Virus record (IMG/VR): IMGVR_UViG_3300023184_000027 | Span: 124,001 to 188,000 of that record | Length of the DNA: 64,000 nt | Strand: one strand, 5' to 3' | Origin: a virus | Shown: positions 53,601 through 61,994 of the stretch, one piece after another | Position numbering within the stretch: position 1 is the first letter of the stretch | Layout of the letters: each line of letters starts with the position of its first letter | The notes under the pieces: model-generated | Databases searched by the model: none | What the model was told of the DNA's origin: nothing | The model's input: only the letters and a program-made list of their open reading frames with translations | Made by a program: the position numbers and the translations under genes

Positions 53601-54166
53601 AAAGAGGTGTTAGGAAATGTTGTTTTATTGATGATGGGATACGTAGTACCAGAAGGGTATACTAATGGTTCAGTGGAGCTAGATTTTGATTTAACAACGT
53701 TAACCGTCTTAGATGATTTTTTAATTTCAACACCATTTTTAAATAAATGTGTTTTAAATATGAATGTTTGGTTTGTCAATACTTGAATTTCTAACGCAAC
53801 TTCTCTAAGATAAAAATCTCCCGCATCAAAAGAAAAACTACTAGTGTTAGCGGAGTATAAAAATCCTGAGGTATTTCCTGAACATACTTCGTTCTTAATA
53901 TAAATTGGGAATGTTAATAGTTTTTTATCGGAAAAATTAGTTTTTTTTGCAAAAATAGATGTTGCATTAATAGGTACTTCAACTCTAACTCCAGGGTCGG
54001 TAATTAATCTATCTTGAGTTATACCTGAAGCAATAACAGTGCTAGTACCTAACGGATTGTATATTTTGGCGGGGTACGATGTTTTCCCTACAATGTAGTA
54101 ATTAATATCGTAAATACCATCGATGTCTCCTTGACTTACTTTTATATCAAATTGTTTATATTCCAT
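50636..54166 (-). CDS. Adhesin-like virion protein with Thr/Pro stalks and FISUMP tip
   Basis: This is a 1176-residue protein. Residues 1-315 are beta-rich with no recognised family. A TP stalk (about 317-367) leads to a small cysteine-rich module with FCLDSPYFCEATNIQYSDG (about 370-440) and a second TP stalk (about 445-498). A long beta region (about 500-940) with LLDDNFDYLATTNLTYQ and YLVVVKYSKTSPSVSLYVFK resembles a lectin/laminin-G sandwich. The last 200 residues contain a FISUMP (Fib_succ_major) domain: YGLLYNSYAVNNTDSGGLAP, GYRIPTSVEWENLIESLGG, and GLSVRCVKI. FISUMP has a C-type-lectin-like look and is common in Bacteroidota surface proteins. It is probably a tail fibre or tip; the tail ends in a Cys-rich segment. 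Confidence 0.75.
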   Translation of the reverse strand: MEYKQFDIKVSQGDIDGIYDINYYIVGKTSYPAKIYNPLGTSTVIASGITQDRLITDPGVRVEVPINATSIFAKKTNFSDKKLLTFPIYIKNEVCSGNTSGFLYSANTSSFSFDAGDFYLREVALEIQVLTNQTFIFKTHLFKNGVEIKKSSKTVNVVKSKSSSTEPLVYPSGTTYPIINKTTFPNTSFTHWFLQTNPYKEVKSTSNITQTPWYSATTWNTSYLPQRIPGHDLINNNLNILTKDSANVNNRDVYTFKISSTANFKFNCSLEFRTVKYEANKDNYKNKNNTIYYATGSTSTLTSSIKYNPCQSDESWLATPTPTPTVTKTPRATPTPTKTPTKTPTPTKTQKLQPTPTRTSTSTPTPTLGRKILPLQHGTFEQACTDRGTTESFCLDSPYFCEATNIQYSDGVKCYDDAPEGYYFSGLHVRYWNGYEFSEECEICNVTPTPTPTPTQTPGLTQTPTPTPTQTKTPTQTRTPNPTPTPTPTNTKTPTPTPKPIYLSTSTLTFVDYDYKNPSGNWTLSNPINGSIKIFNWGVYGETQIGHLTVNEGVDEIGLNNSIEFNLKMTKTPNVAIVAPARDKYYQKQNYVTISTWDGSWSAGVEYISTDPSRNKFTIITPEGPVTITVSIENSSHNFPPLTPRIGTVKSGDVYVGGNFWRTSNLDVKVYANGTTKISNGNDLSDSDWMIQTEGAWCYPNTRPNYDYIDTYQNILLDDNFDYLATTNLTYQSTIDYLGNKHQWLSHTTNSGVNPIKVVPTGLTFTYYNETWSKNSISLNAIGESVYNTFNGAESNNIYCSFLIKVSILTTVSGKFFSFRESKDGGERGRIFIIQINTSTFKFGLSFDDTQTTPQSVSTTTYNFNEKYLVVVKYSKTSPSVSLYVFKEGDEFGLEPSPTIGPLIGTKSGITPNIISFNQGIGATCLIDGLRVSNIWNIKITVNSEPGYGLLYNSYAVNNTDSGGLAPIGYRIPTSVEWENLIESLGGPTSGAKMCEIGTRHWITNKNFKTSDKFGLCILPAGVRGDNQTTGFFEYEDSFRYSASFWASKGLLNYNRTITISSFKNTIELDTYVKKSGNVIEPNNQNGLSVRCVKIDESLLPPIQIPTTIESVSKCIQYVLNSNKDMGIETTKYTGCYYNYRNCEGLFISVFVPVNTLLTINCYPNTSPILDYCDEI
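52671..53214 (-). repeat. Two Thr/Pro minisatellite tracts around a Cys-rich module
   Basis: Tracts at 52671-52831 and 53065-53214 encode TPTPTPT, TQTPGLTQTPT and TKTPT units. The DNA repeats match those in the 2047-aa adhesin closely enough to pair. They bracket a self-contained domain of about 75 residues, an arrangement that favours domain exchange. Confidence 0.8.
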
Positions 54167-54205
54167 TTTAATTCTTAATTTATTTATTTTTGTGTTAGTT
54201 TAATT

Positions 54206-57200
54206 TTATGATAAACAGTTAAAGTCAACGGAAAATTCACCGGTTAAGATGTTATATGTGTATAATCCAACACAAGAAAGGTTTGAACAACCCTTACCAT
54301 AAACATCAAACGAATCAAAAGGGTATTCACATAATAGCGAACCTTTTTCTATTGTATTTTTAAAACCATAATTACCATTACTAATCATTTCACCACCTGA
54401 ATAGACTGACATTTTTATTCCGACTACACCATCTTTAAGTTGTCCGTACCAATCTGCTTTACAGTTAAGTTGAATTGATGTTACACTACCATTAAGTTTT
54501 AATTTTTTAATATCAACGTATACACTTTCTAAACCAGTCGATGATGTATTATCTCCTCCCCACCATAAATAAGGTCCACCATATTTACCACTCTTTCTTA
54601 TGCTCCCTTGTTTACAATATCCAACCGGAATAGACTCCATATAAGGGGTTGTTTCACCATTTACGTATAGTGTGGTCAAAGTATCTAAATCCTGTCCAGA
54701 TGTTTGTGAAAAACTATATGTAAATACAACATAATCAGCATTAAGTATTATTGGTATTTTTGTTGGTGTTGGTGTAAGTGTTGGTGTAATTGTTGGTTTT
54801 GGTGTCCTAGTTGGTGTGTGGGTTGGTGTTTGAGTTGGTGTTGGTGTTGGTACACCAATTTCTTGTGCGATGAAATTATATACAGGGTTAAGAACGCCTA
54901 AATTTTTTCCATCTATGTAAAAGGTGATATGCTTAGTTGATATTAATACTCTAGCAACATATGTCATTGGTTGTGTGTAATCCACATTAAATGTGTAGTA
55001 ATCGGTAACATTTTCACAGTTTGATAAACTGGATAATAAAGTACCCCCTTTAGACCATTCATTCTCAATTGTGGTTGATGTTACACTAGAAAAGAATATA
55101 TCGTTTTTATATATTGTTAATGTAATAGGAACGCCACCTGTTGATGATTTTATTTCTAAAGACGCAGTTCTTTCTGTGTATGGACTTAATAATTTAAACT
55201 CATCACATTTTGAAAATGATATGGAATCTCTTGTATCGTTAAAAACAAACCCAAATCTATTATCAGGTGATAATGTACTATCACTTTTAAGTCGATATTT
55301 AAATGGTATTATATTAGGTGGTGTGAAACAACGTAATTTATCTATTGACCAATTAGACCCTCCAATTGGTGAAATCGCAACAATTCTAATTGTTGTTACA
55401 CCAGAAGTTGTTTTATTAAATTTTAATCTAATATTTCCATCGGCAATATTTATGCCATAATACTTATCGACACCTATTTGAGGTGATGGTGTTGAGGTTC
55501 CATAAAATCTGTCCCCGTCACTCGCAATGTCTCTTAAATCAAAAGATACGTTAATTATTGGTGTAATATGTGGTCTCCATCCATTATTTTCGTATATATA
55601 TCTATTTAATGATTTTACTTTAATAATCTCGTCAATATAATATTGGCGTTCATCACTAAACAATTTATTCCCAATAAATAAAGAATCACAAACCAATTTG
55701 TTATCCCAATAAATTTGGAATCTATCGGGAAGTTCTGCAGAATCAAAATCTAACGATGTTATTCCGGTTAATGTTCCAATATTTGTTGTCATCTCATAAT
55801 AACCTTTACCAAAATTTGAGATTTGATTAAAACCTTCACCACAAGGTATAACTATGACGTTATTATTTTTACATAAATATGTCGACCCAATTGTGTACGT
55901 AATGTTATTTAATGGTGATTTTGTGATTATACTATTTATAGTAATTTCAGATATAATATCGGATGAACTAAAATATGTACCATAAGGTATTAATGTTTTT
56001 GATAATGTAGGTGATGTTGTTGCGGTATATGTTTTAGTTTTATTACCACTTTTAACATCAACAGATAAACTAACCTCATTGTGTGTTGGTGTGTTAGCAT
56101 TTGTTGTTTTACTAACACCAACAATATAAAAACCTTTAGATGTTTTATCATCACAATTTTCAGAAATGTTTAATATAATTTCATCCGGTTTACTATAATA
56201 AAAAGGTGTATAATTAATCCAATCAATTAAAGGTAAATAAAACCCTTCAGGTGCTGAAACATATGAACCACCTGAAAATATTAATAAGTCATTAATTGAT
56301 GAATAATCAGAAGATGTTTTTTTTACCAAACCTTGATAACATTTATCATTACTTTCTAATGTTGTTGGGTCAAAAGTTCGGGAATCATCCATTAATAATT
56401 TAGTTTGTGTTAATGAAGTGATAGAGGTATCCGTTAAAAACCAATTACTAATATATGATGGGTAAAAAGAATTGGTTTGGGTTTCATTATTAATTCTTAT
56501 TATTTTCCCAGATTCAACCTGATATGTTTTAATAGGTTGGGTTGGGAGTATTCTTGAAGGGCTCCCATCAATAGTCCCTCCGTATGGCGCACCTGTGTAG
56601 AACCCTTTTAAGGCTTTATTACAACCTGATGGGTCTAAATAAACGTTTCTACCAACAGTCAAACCAAATGTGTCTCTGTTATCAAAAAATAATCTAACGG
56701 ATTCTGAAACAACTGGTGATTTGGTTGTCCCAAACTCAACCCATGATATATTTGTATATTTTGAATCTAAAATCCCCATATATATGTCGGGGATTGATTC
56801 AGAATAGTTCCCATGTGTTATAGCAAATTCATACGATGAATCCAATAATGCTTTTGCTTTGTTATTAGCATCTAATTGACTGATACAACTAAACACTTGT
56901 CCCGCAGGAATTGTGATTTTTGATGATGTAAAAATTTCTAAATCACAAGAATTGTCGGGGATTTCTTGTTCTAACAGTGTGTTAAAATAAGTAAAGTTAA
57001 TACCGTTTTTACATAATGGTTCAGGTTTACCTGATATGTAAGGTAATATTATTAGGCGTTCCCAAGATGTGACTAATGTGGGGTCATCGGGCATTATTGA
57101 GGATTGACTAGATTGTGTTATCGTTTTTGCACCTTCTTGGAAATAATCATAAAAAATACCCGAACATTGAGTCTTACTTGTTATCTTTCCTTCGTTGTTT

Positions 57201-58675
57201 GGAGTGTAATAATAAATCCCATCACAATAAATCCCTGGTAATGCCGCAGAATTTGTTTTGTCTGACAATGTGTCGTTAATTTCTATATATGGTGAAGGTG
57301 TATATCTATGTAAAAATATCTTACAATCTTCTTTTGTGGTTATTGTTGTTTTTTTGAAAAGTTTAATAACCACCGTAAAAACTAAAATCACTAAACCAAC
57401 AATTGCTAATATTGTACCAATACCGGGGGCTACATTCATACCCAAAATACTTGCAACCGCAGTCTGACAACCACAAGCAGCCATAAGATGCCAACCAGCA
57501 CCTATGTTAATTATGTCAACAACTAACACTCCAATTCCAAGAGCTGCCCCTGTTGCTGCGAAATTAGCCCCACTTTTCCAAGTCATAATTCCTGACATTC
57601 CTTTAATACTTAATATTTTACGCCAATCAGTTTCACTAGAATCATAACCATTTACTAATCCCGACCCTAATTTAATTAACGCGTGTAAAGAACCTATGAT
57701 GGGATAATGTGACTTATTAGAATAACTATATAAAGTAAAAGTATTTTTACTTGAATCGTCGATAACATTATCATCATACCCAAGGTAATAACGATAACTC
57801 TCCGGATTAACTAAATCTGTTTGTGAAATAATTTCTTTAATTTTACCAATATCGCTCATTTTTGGAATAACACAAGCCGATGATGTGTCGGTATCACTAC
57901 TATAATATGACCTAGGTCCATCAGTTATTGTTGTTGTTTTTGTTTTAGAGAAAGCATTTTTTTTAACTGTTCTATAATATGTTGTCGAACCAAAAGCTCT
58001 ATCAAGTTCCCCACCAACTTTATATACATTACGACCGTACCCATAATAATAGGGTAAAGCCGGATTACTAAAAAATGGTGAAGAATAAACCAATGTGTTA
58101 GTGGTCCAACCAGTTATGTTAGTAAAAGAATATAGTTTTGTTCTTAATTTAGGGGTATTGAATGAGTCGTAAGGTGAATAAACGTGCATTCCAACATCAT
58201 ATGAATAAACATCATCAGGACATCCATATTTTATATATACTGACGATGGTTCGTCTTTAACTTTATATTGTCCTAACCCAATATTAATTAATAATGTCTC
58301 TGAAGTATTAGTTTGGTCTGAATTTACAATAATATGGTATGTTATTTCACCTATAACTCCGTCTTTCTTAAACACGTTCACATTCATTAAATCTGAATCT
58401 GCGGGAATATATAACCCATTTTTATTTGTCGAGACAGACGCTGGTGCCCCATTAGGGTGTACAAAAGACACACATCCGTAATCAACATTATCGGATGGGC
58501 GAATCTCAATTGTTATTACACCATGATTTGTGTTATCATGACTTAATTTTAAAGGGATTATTTTGGTTGCGAATCGTAAATCTCTAGGAAAATCAGAACT
58601 CTTTATGAATTTTGGTGATGACGAATCATAATCGGATTCGGTAAAAATGTATATTGGTGATGTATTTTGTAACAT
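54206..58675 (-). CDS. Large virion-associated protein with hydrophobic, possibly membrane-inserting segment
   Basis: I do not recognise a family in this 1489-residue protein. The N-terminal 370 residues are beta-rich, with many tyrosines (YYYGYGRNVYKVGG). Residues about 375-442 are unusual: FAATGAALGIGVLVVDIINI, WHLMAACGCQTAVASILGMN and GIGTILAIVGLVILVFTVVI form two or three hydrophobic, glycine-rich stretches ending in KLFKKTT. These could insert into a membrane. The middle has repeated strand-turn patterns with YCDGIYYYTPNN. A TP stalk lies at about 1275-1303. The final 180 residues are a beta domain with YLWWGGDNTSS, possibly carbohydrate-binding. It lies between two FISUMP proteins and is probably a fibre or adsorption protein. 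Confidence 0.65.
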   Translation of the reverse strand: MLQNTSPIYIFTESDYDSSSPKFIKSSDFPRDLRFATKIIPLKLSHDNTNHGVITIEIRPSDNVDYGCVSFVHPNGAPASVSTNKNGLYIPADSDLMNVNVFKKDGVIGEITYHIIVNSDQTNTSETLLINIGLGQYKVKDEPSSVYIKYGCPDDVYSYDVGMHVYSPYDSFNTPKLRTKLYSFTNITGWTTNTLVYSSPFFSNPALPYYYGYGRNVYKVGGELDRAFGSTTYYRTVKKNAFSKTKTTTITDGPRSYYSSDTDTSSACVIPKMSDIGKIKEIISQTDLVNPESYRYYLGYDDNVIDDSSKNTFTLYSYSNKSHYPIIGSLHALIKLGSGLVNGYDSSETDWRKILSIKGMSGIMTWKSGANFAATGAALGIGVLVVDIINIGAGWHLMAACGCQTAVASILGMNVAPGIGTILAIVGLVILVFTVVIKLFKKTTITTKEDCKIFLHRYTPSPYIEINDTLSDKTNSAALPGIYCDGIYYYTPNNEGKITSKTQCSGIFYDYFQEGAKTITQSSQSSIMPDDPTLVTSWERLIILPYISGKPEPLCKNGINFTYFNTLLEQEIPDNSCDLEIFTSSKITIPAGQVFSCISQLDANNKAKALLDSSYEFAITHGNYSESIPDIYMGILDSKYTNISWVEFGTTKSPVVSESVRLFFDNRDTFGLTVGRNVYLDPSGCNKALKGFYTGAPYGGTIDGSPSRILPTQPIKTYQVESGKIIRINNETQTNSFYPSYISNWFLTDTSITSLTQTKLLMDDSRTFDPTTLESNDKCYQGLVKKTSSDYSSINDLLIFSGGSYVSAPEGFYLPLIDWINYTPFYYSKPDEIILNISENCDDKTSKGFYIVGVSKTTNANTPTHNEVSLSVDVKSGNKTKTYTATTSPTLSKTLIPYGTYFSSSDIISEITINSIITKSPLNNITYTIGSTYLCKNNNVIVIPCGEGFNQISNFGKGYYEMTTNIGTLTGITSLDFDSAELPDRFQIYWDNKLVCDSLFIGNKLFSDERQYYIDEIIKVKSLNRYIYENNGWRPHITPIINVSFDLRDIASDGDRFYGTSTPSPQIGVDKYYGINIADGNIRLKFNKTTSGVTTIRIVAISPIGGSNWSIDKLRCFTPPNIIPFKYRLKSDSTLSPDNRFGFVFNDTRDSISFSKCDEFKLLSPYTERTASLEIKSSTGGVPITLTIYKNDIFFSSVTSTTIENEWSKGGTLLSSLSNCENVTDYYTFNVDYTQPMTYVARVLISTKHITFYIDGKNLGVLNPVYNFIAQEIGVPTPTPTQTPTHTPTRTPKPTITPTLTPTPTKIPIILNADYVVFTYSFSQTSGQDLDTLTTLYVNGETTPYMESIPVGYCKQGSIRKSGKYGGPYLWWGGDNTSSTGLESVYVDIKKLKLNGSVTSIQLNCKADWYGQLKDGVVGIKMSVYSGGEMISNGNYGFKNTIEKGSLLCEYPFDSFDVYGKGCSNLSCVGLYTYNILTGEFSVDFNCLS

Positions 58676-58688
58676 ATGTATTTATTTA

Positions 58689-60731
58689 TTAATCTCTTAT
58701 TAATCTTATTGATAACCCAGCCTTTTTATTCCAACCATCATTACTCGATACTTGTCTAACAGTAAGGGATGGTGAATCATAACTTATTTCAATTATACCG
58801 CCATGAGGACCAAAAGGTCCGACATCACTACCGTTTGATGACCACCAATAACCTATCCGATTTAAGTTGGTGAATGCGTTCTGACCATAGTTAAAACCTT
58901 TATAAGTCCACGCAACATTTCTGAAACCACCTGGTAAAGCCGTGAAACCAGTATCATTAGTAGCACCTGAATTAGGTGATAACCAGTGAGTTGTTCCTGT
59001 TTCTTTTAGTTTACCACCGGCGGTTCCACCTAAAGCATTTTTTAACATAGACCAGTCGTAGTCTGTGGGTATTTTCCAACCTGTTGGTGCTAACCCTCTT
59101 TTGTCGTTCACAGCGTACCAATTATATAAATATCCGTATGTATTACGATTGGACGGGTCATTGTTATAATAACAATAAGCACCTGTAGTTAATTTTGCCC
59201 AATCTGTTGCACTCGTTACAAGTGGGATTGGGTCTCCATTAATATAATGGTCAACCTCTAAATTTTTAGAAGACCAAATTTTGTTGTAATTTGTTCCTTT
59301 AATAATTGTAGTATCTGGAATACCGCTTGATTCTGAACCATTACATTCAAGAATATTAGAACTACAATATGATTTATCTATAATCAAACCGTTGAGTACT
59401 TCATATATAACAGAATACTGTGAATAATTACCATTAATTATTTGTGAATAATAACCATTTGGGGATATAGGTGGTGATAATTTTGTTTTAGTTTTTATGG
59501 TTGAATAATAATAGTCATAACCACCATTACAAATCAGTCCACTCGTGGATTTTTCAAATAGTGTCTCGGTGGATACTGTAAATGAAATGGTTTGCAAACC
59601 TTCGGATATATATTTTAATTGATAAACATCATCAAAATTATTAGAGTTTTTTGCAACCCTTAATATCTCAATATTGTAATTTCCAGTAATATTGTTAAAT
59701 GATTTGATTTTTTCACCGTTTTTATATAAATAAAAAGAATAACTCATGGTTGAAACTGATGGTTCACACTTAAGACTTATAATTTTTGTACCAAGCCACC
59801 TGTCACATCCGATACTACTACTATAATTGGAGACATATACTTCTTTAAAAGTTCCGCCGCCAGATGATACCATTGTGGATGTACTGAACTCCCAACCAAC
59901 TCGGATTGCCTTGTCTGGCGGTAAAAATATCATTATTGATTGTAATTTTGGGCTACCATACCAAAATGAATTAACTGTGAGACCATTATTAATATACAGA
60001 TTATCCCTATTATCAAAATACACTGTTTTTTGTTCGTCGCACGATGAACATAATTTATCCTTGTCAATATTAAAACAAAACTCAGAAGTTTGATATGAAC
60101 AATCCTTATAAAATAACGCATACAAAGTTGTTCCATCCTTTATCTGAGCATTAATTGACTCATCGCTTTCACTTCCCCGACGACCTGGTTCATTTACTCT
60201 CCATTTTTCATTTGTCCACCCATAAAACGACGAACCAAATGCGGGTATAGCAGTTATGTTAACCTTAGTATTTTCTTTACTAATTTTAGTTATTGTGGTT
60301 GCGGTAATTGTTCCATCGGTAACTAAACCGGAAGAACAAGGAGTTTGGGGTGAAGCAACGAAAACCGTTGTGGCGGTATATGGATTAACCTGAGTTATAA
60401 CAATTCCAACATCGCACGGAATTTCAACAGGTGCGGATATAGATGTAGTAGGACAAACCTTATCAAATAATGCATACAAAGTAACACCATCGTATATTTG
60501 TAACCTAAATGATTTATCCTGTTCCGCACCACGAATACCTGAATACCCACCTCTCCATTGTTCAGGTGTCCACCCATTAAAGTTTGAACCATTTTTAGTT
60601 ATTGCCGTTATCTGAACCCTTTGACCCTGTTTACCTGATATATATATTGTGGTACCAGTATTTCCTTGGGCAGCAATTTCACCATAAGCACAAGAAGATT
60701 GGAATAAAGCTTTGAGAACCATTGTTGCCAT
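58689..60731 (-). CDS. Adhesin-like protein with two InlB-type repeats and C-terminal FISUMP domain
   Basis: This is a 680-residue protein. Two copies of a repeat of about 70 residues open it: VQITAITKNGSNFNGWTPEQ to GVTLYALF (about 30-93) and VNITAIPAFGSSFYGWTNEK to GTTLYALF (about 150-213). These resemble InlB B-type/listeria-bacteroides repeats. A beta-rich middle follows. The last 210 residues are FISUMP: WSSKNLEVDHYINGDPIPLV, YGYLYNWYAVNDKRGLAP, GWKIPTDYDWSMLKNALGG, GYWWSSNGSD and the ending GLSIRLIRD. It is likely a secondary tail fibre or tip protein. It has no TP stalk, unlike its neighbours. The gene ends 13 nt before the next one begins. Confidence 0.78.
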   Translation of the reverse strand: MATMVLKALFQSSCAYGEIAAQGNTGTTIYISGKQGQRVQITAITKNGSNFNGWTPEQWRGGYSGIRGAEQDKSFRLQIYDGVTLYALFDKVCPTTSISAPVEIPCDVGIVITQVNPYTATTVFVASPQTPCSSGLVTDGTITATTITKISKENTKVNITAIPAFGSSFYGWTNEKWRVNEPGRRGSESDESINAQIKDGTTLYALFYKDCSYQTSEFCFNIDKDKLCSSCDEQKTVYFDNRDNLYINNGLTVNSFWYGSPKLQSIMIFLPPDKAIRVGWEFSTSTMVSSGGGTFKEVYVSNYSSSIGCDRWLGTKIISLKCEPSVSTMSYSFYLYKNGEKIKSFNNITGNYNIEILRVAKNSNNFDDVYQLKYISEGLQTISFTVSTETLFEKSTSGLICNGGYDYYYSTIKTKTKLSPPISPNGYYSQIINGNYSQYSVIYEVLNGLIIDKSYCSSNILECNGSESSGIPDTTIIKGTNYNKIWSSKNLEVDHYINGDPIPLVTSATDWAKLTTGAYCYYNNDPSNRNTYGYLYNWYAVNDKRGLAPTGWKIPTDYDWSMLKNALGGTAGGKLKETGTTHWLSPNSGATNDTGFTALPGGFRNVAWTYKGFNYGQNAFTNLNRIGYWWSSNGSDVGPFGPHGGIIEISYDSPSLTVRQVSSNDGWNKKAGLSIRLIRD

Positions 60732-60802
60732 TTGTAATCTTTTTATTAATTTTTATTGTTAATCTTATCTTATTATATATATCCATAAATTACACATATT
60801 CT

Positions 60803-61921
60803 TTAACATTGTACCGCAATATGAGTTCTAGTAAAAAGATAAGAATCTAAAACACTATTATCTGTTGCGTCTTTAATATCAAGACGTATATTACTTGTAT
60901 ATGTGTTAGTTCCCGTTCCCATATATCTAAATGCCGCAATTCCAAAATTATATTTTTTACTATTTCCAGCAGATATTGAATTATTTGAAAGATTACTAAA
61001 CACTTTAGTAACTCCTGTCCCACCAGGAAGGGTGGTAGTATATGCTGCTCCTCCCGTAAATATAGATGTAATATCCACTTTTATATTTATTGACGTATTA
61101 ACCGTAACGGTAACACTATTCCAACATTCCGGGAAATTTTCAAAATCGTTAACAACTGTTAAAGATGTTAAAAGATGTGTTGGTGTAGGTGTTTTTGTCG
61201 GTGTAGGTGTTTTTGTAGGAGTTAATGACTGTGTGGGGGTTATTGTTGGGGTTAATGTTGGAGTATTTGTTGGGGTTTCCATCGGAGACGCCCCTGGCGT
61301 TCCAGTAACAGTTGATGTTACAGTCGTTGTTGGTGTTTGAGTTGGAGTTGTCGTTGGTGTTTGAGTTAATGTCATCGTAGGTGTTATTGTTGGTGTAGAT
61401 GTGTTAGTGATTGTTGGTGTTTGAGTATTTGTTGGTGTTGGAGATATTTCGATTGTTTGACAACTATTATTAACACAAACATCTGTAATTGAAATGTTCA
61501 CATTTTCATCCGCAAATGGCAATCTACCACAAACATAAAATGTTGTTGATTGAGGGATTATACCAGTAAACATAGTTCCATTACATTGAGTATATCCAAA
61601 ATTTAAATTACCTATCCCAACATTAATAAACGCAATACAATTACATGAAATGTTTGTTGGAGTTATTGTTGGTGTTTGTGTTAATGTTGGTGTTGGTGTA
61701 GGGGTAAAACAATTAATATAATTCATTGTTTCACATCCTTTACTATCAGTTATAACTACTAATAATTGGTTAACTCCATTTAGTTGTGTTGGAGGTGTTA
61801 TTGTTATAGGTGCTGAAGTCACACCACTAATTACAAAATAACAATAAGTGTATGTCATATCACATACTGTGATAATAAAGGGTGGATGCCCCACTAAACT
61901 AGTGATTTCTATTGACTGCAT
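60803..61921 (-). CDS. Thr/Pro-stalked small virion or surface protein
   Basis: This is a 372-residue protein. The N-terminal 70 residues (IEITSLVGHPPFIITVCDM, then LLVVITDSKGCETMNYINC) look like a small Ig-like domain. A TP linker leads to a cysteine-rich domain (ISCNCIAFINVGIGNLNFG). A long stalk (about 160-250) of TPT, TQTPT and TKTPT units follows, and a C-terminal beta domain of about 120 residues ends THIAVQC. No enzyme motif is visible. It is the outermost gene of the adhesin block, divergent from a glycosyltransferase. A TATTTATC box lies only 3 nt before the ATG, so the message may be leaderless or the start may lie further in. Confidence 0.65.
   Translation of the reverse strand: MQSIEITSLVGHPPFIITVCDMTYTYCYFVISGVTSAPITITPPTQLNGVNQLLVVITDSKGCETMNYINCFTPTPTPTLTQTPTITPTNISCNCIAFINVGIGNLNFGYTQCNGTMFTGIIPQSTTFYVCGRLPFADENVNISITDVCVNNSCQTIEISPTPTNTQTPTITNTSTPTITPTMTLTQTPTTTPTQTPTTTVTSTVTGTPGASPMETPTNTPTLTPTITPTQSLTPTKTPTPTKTPTPTHLLTSLTVVNDFENFPECWNSVTVTVNTSINIKVDITSIFTGGAAYTTTLPGGTGVTKVFSNLSNNSISAGNSKKYNFGIAAFRYMGTGTNTYTSNIRLDIKDATDNSVLDSYLFTRTHIAVQC
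61180..61438 (-). repeat. Thr/Pro minisatellite in the small stalked protein
   Basis: This tract of ACNCCNACN-type codons encodes TPTITPTMTLTQTPTTTPT-like units. A shorter tract lies at 61660-61708. Gly/Ala interruptions (GTPGASPMETP) split the long tract. Confidence 0.8.
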
Positions 61922-61924
61922 ATT

Positions 61925-61932
61925 GATAAATA
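61925..61932 (-). promoter_or_regulatory. Candidate late promoter box (stalked protein)
   Basis: The minus strand reads ATTATATTTATCAATATG, so only 3 nt separate the box from the ATG at 61921. Confidence 0.35.
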
Positions 61933-61994
61933 TAATTACAACTCATTTTAATTAAATTGTTTTTCTTGACAAACATATTCGTTTTATTATTTTT

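Noticed and set aside
55071-55460. Plus-strand frame of 129 codons inside the 1489-aa gene
   Set aside because: It is antisense to a long, well-formed coding frame, with no start signal or recognisable content.
50636-60731. Diversity-generating retroelement acting on the FISUMP tips
   Set aside because: No reverse transcriptase or template repeat was seen in the window, so only natural variability can be suggested.
60903-61340. Plus-strand frame of 145 codons across the stalked protein
   Set aside because: It is again antisense to a Thr/Pro tract, ends in VGVFVGV repeats, and has no promoter or family resemblance.
61966-61994. TTGACA-based promoter for the right-hand glycosyltransferase
   Set aside because: The -35 is good, but at 16-17 nt spacing only TATTTT or ATTTTT is present and it touches the start codon, so it is not listed as a feature.
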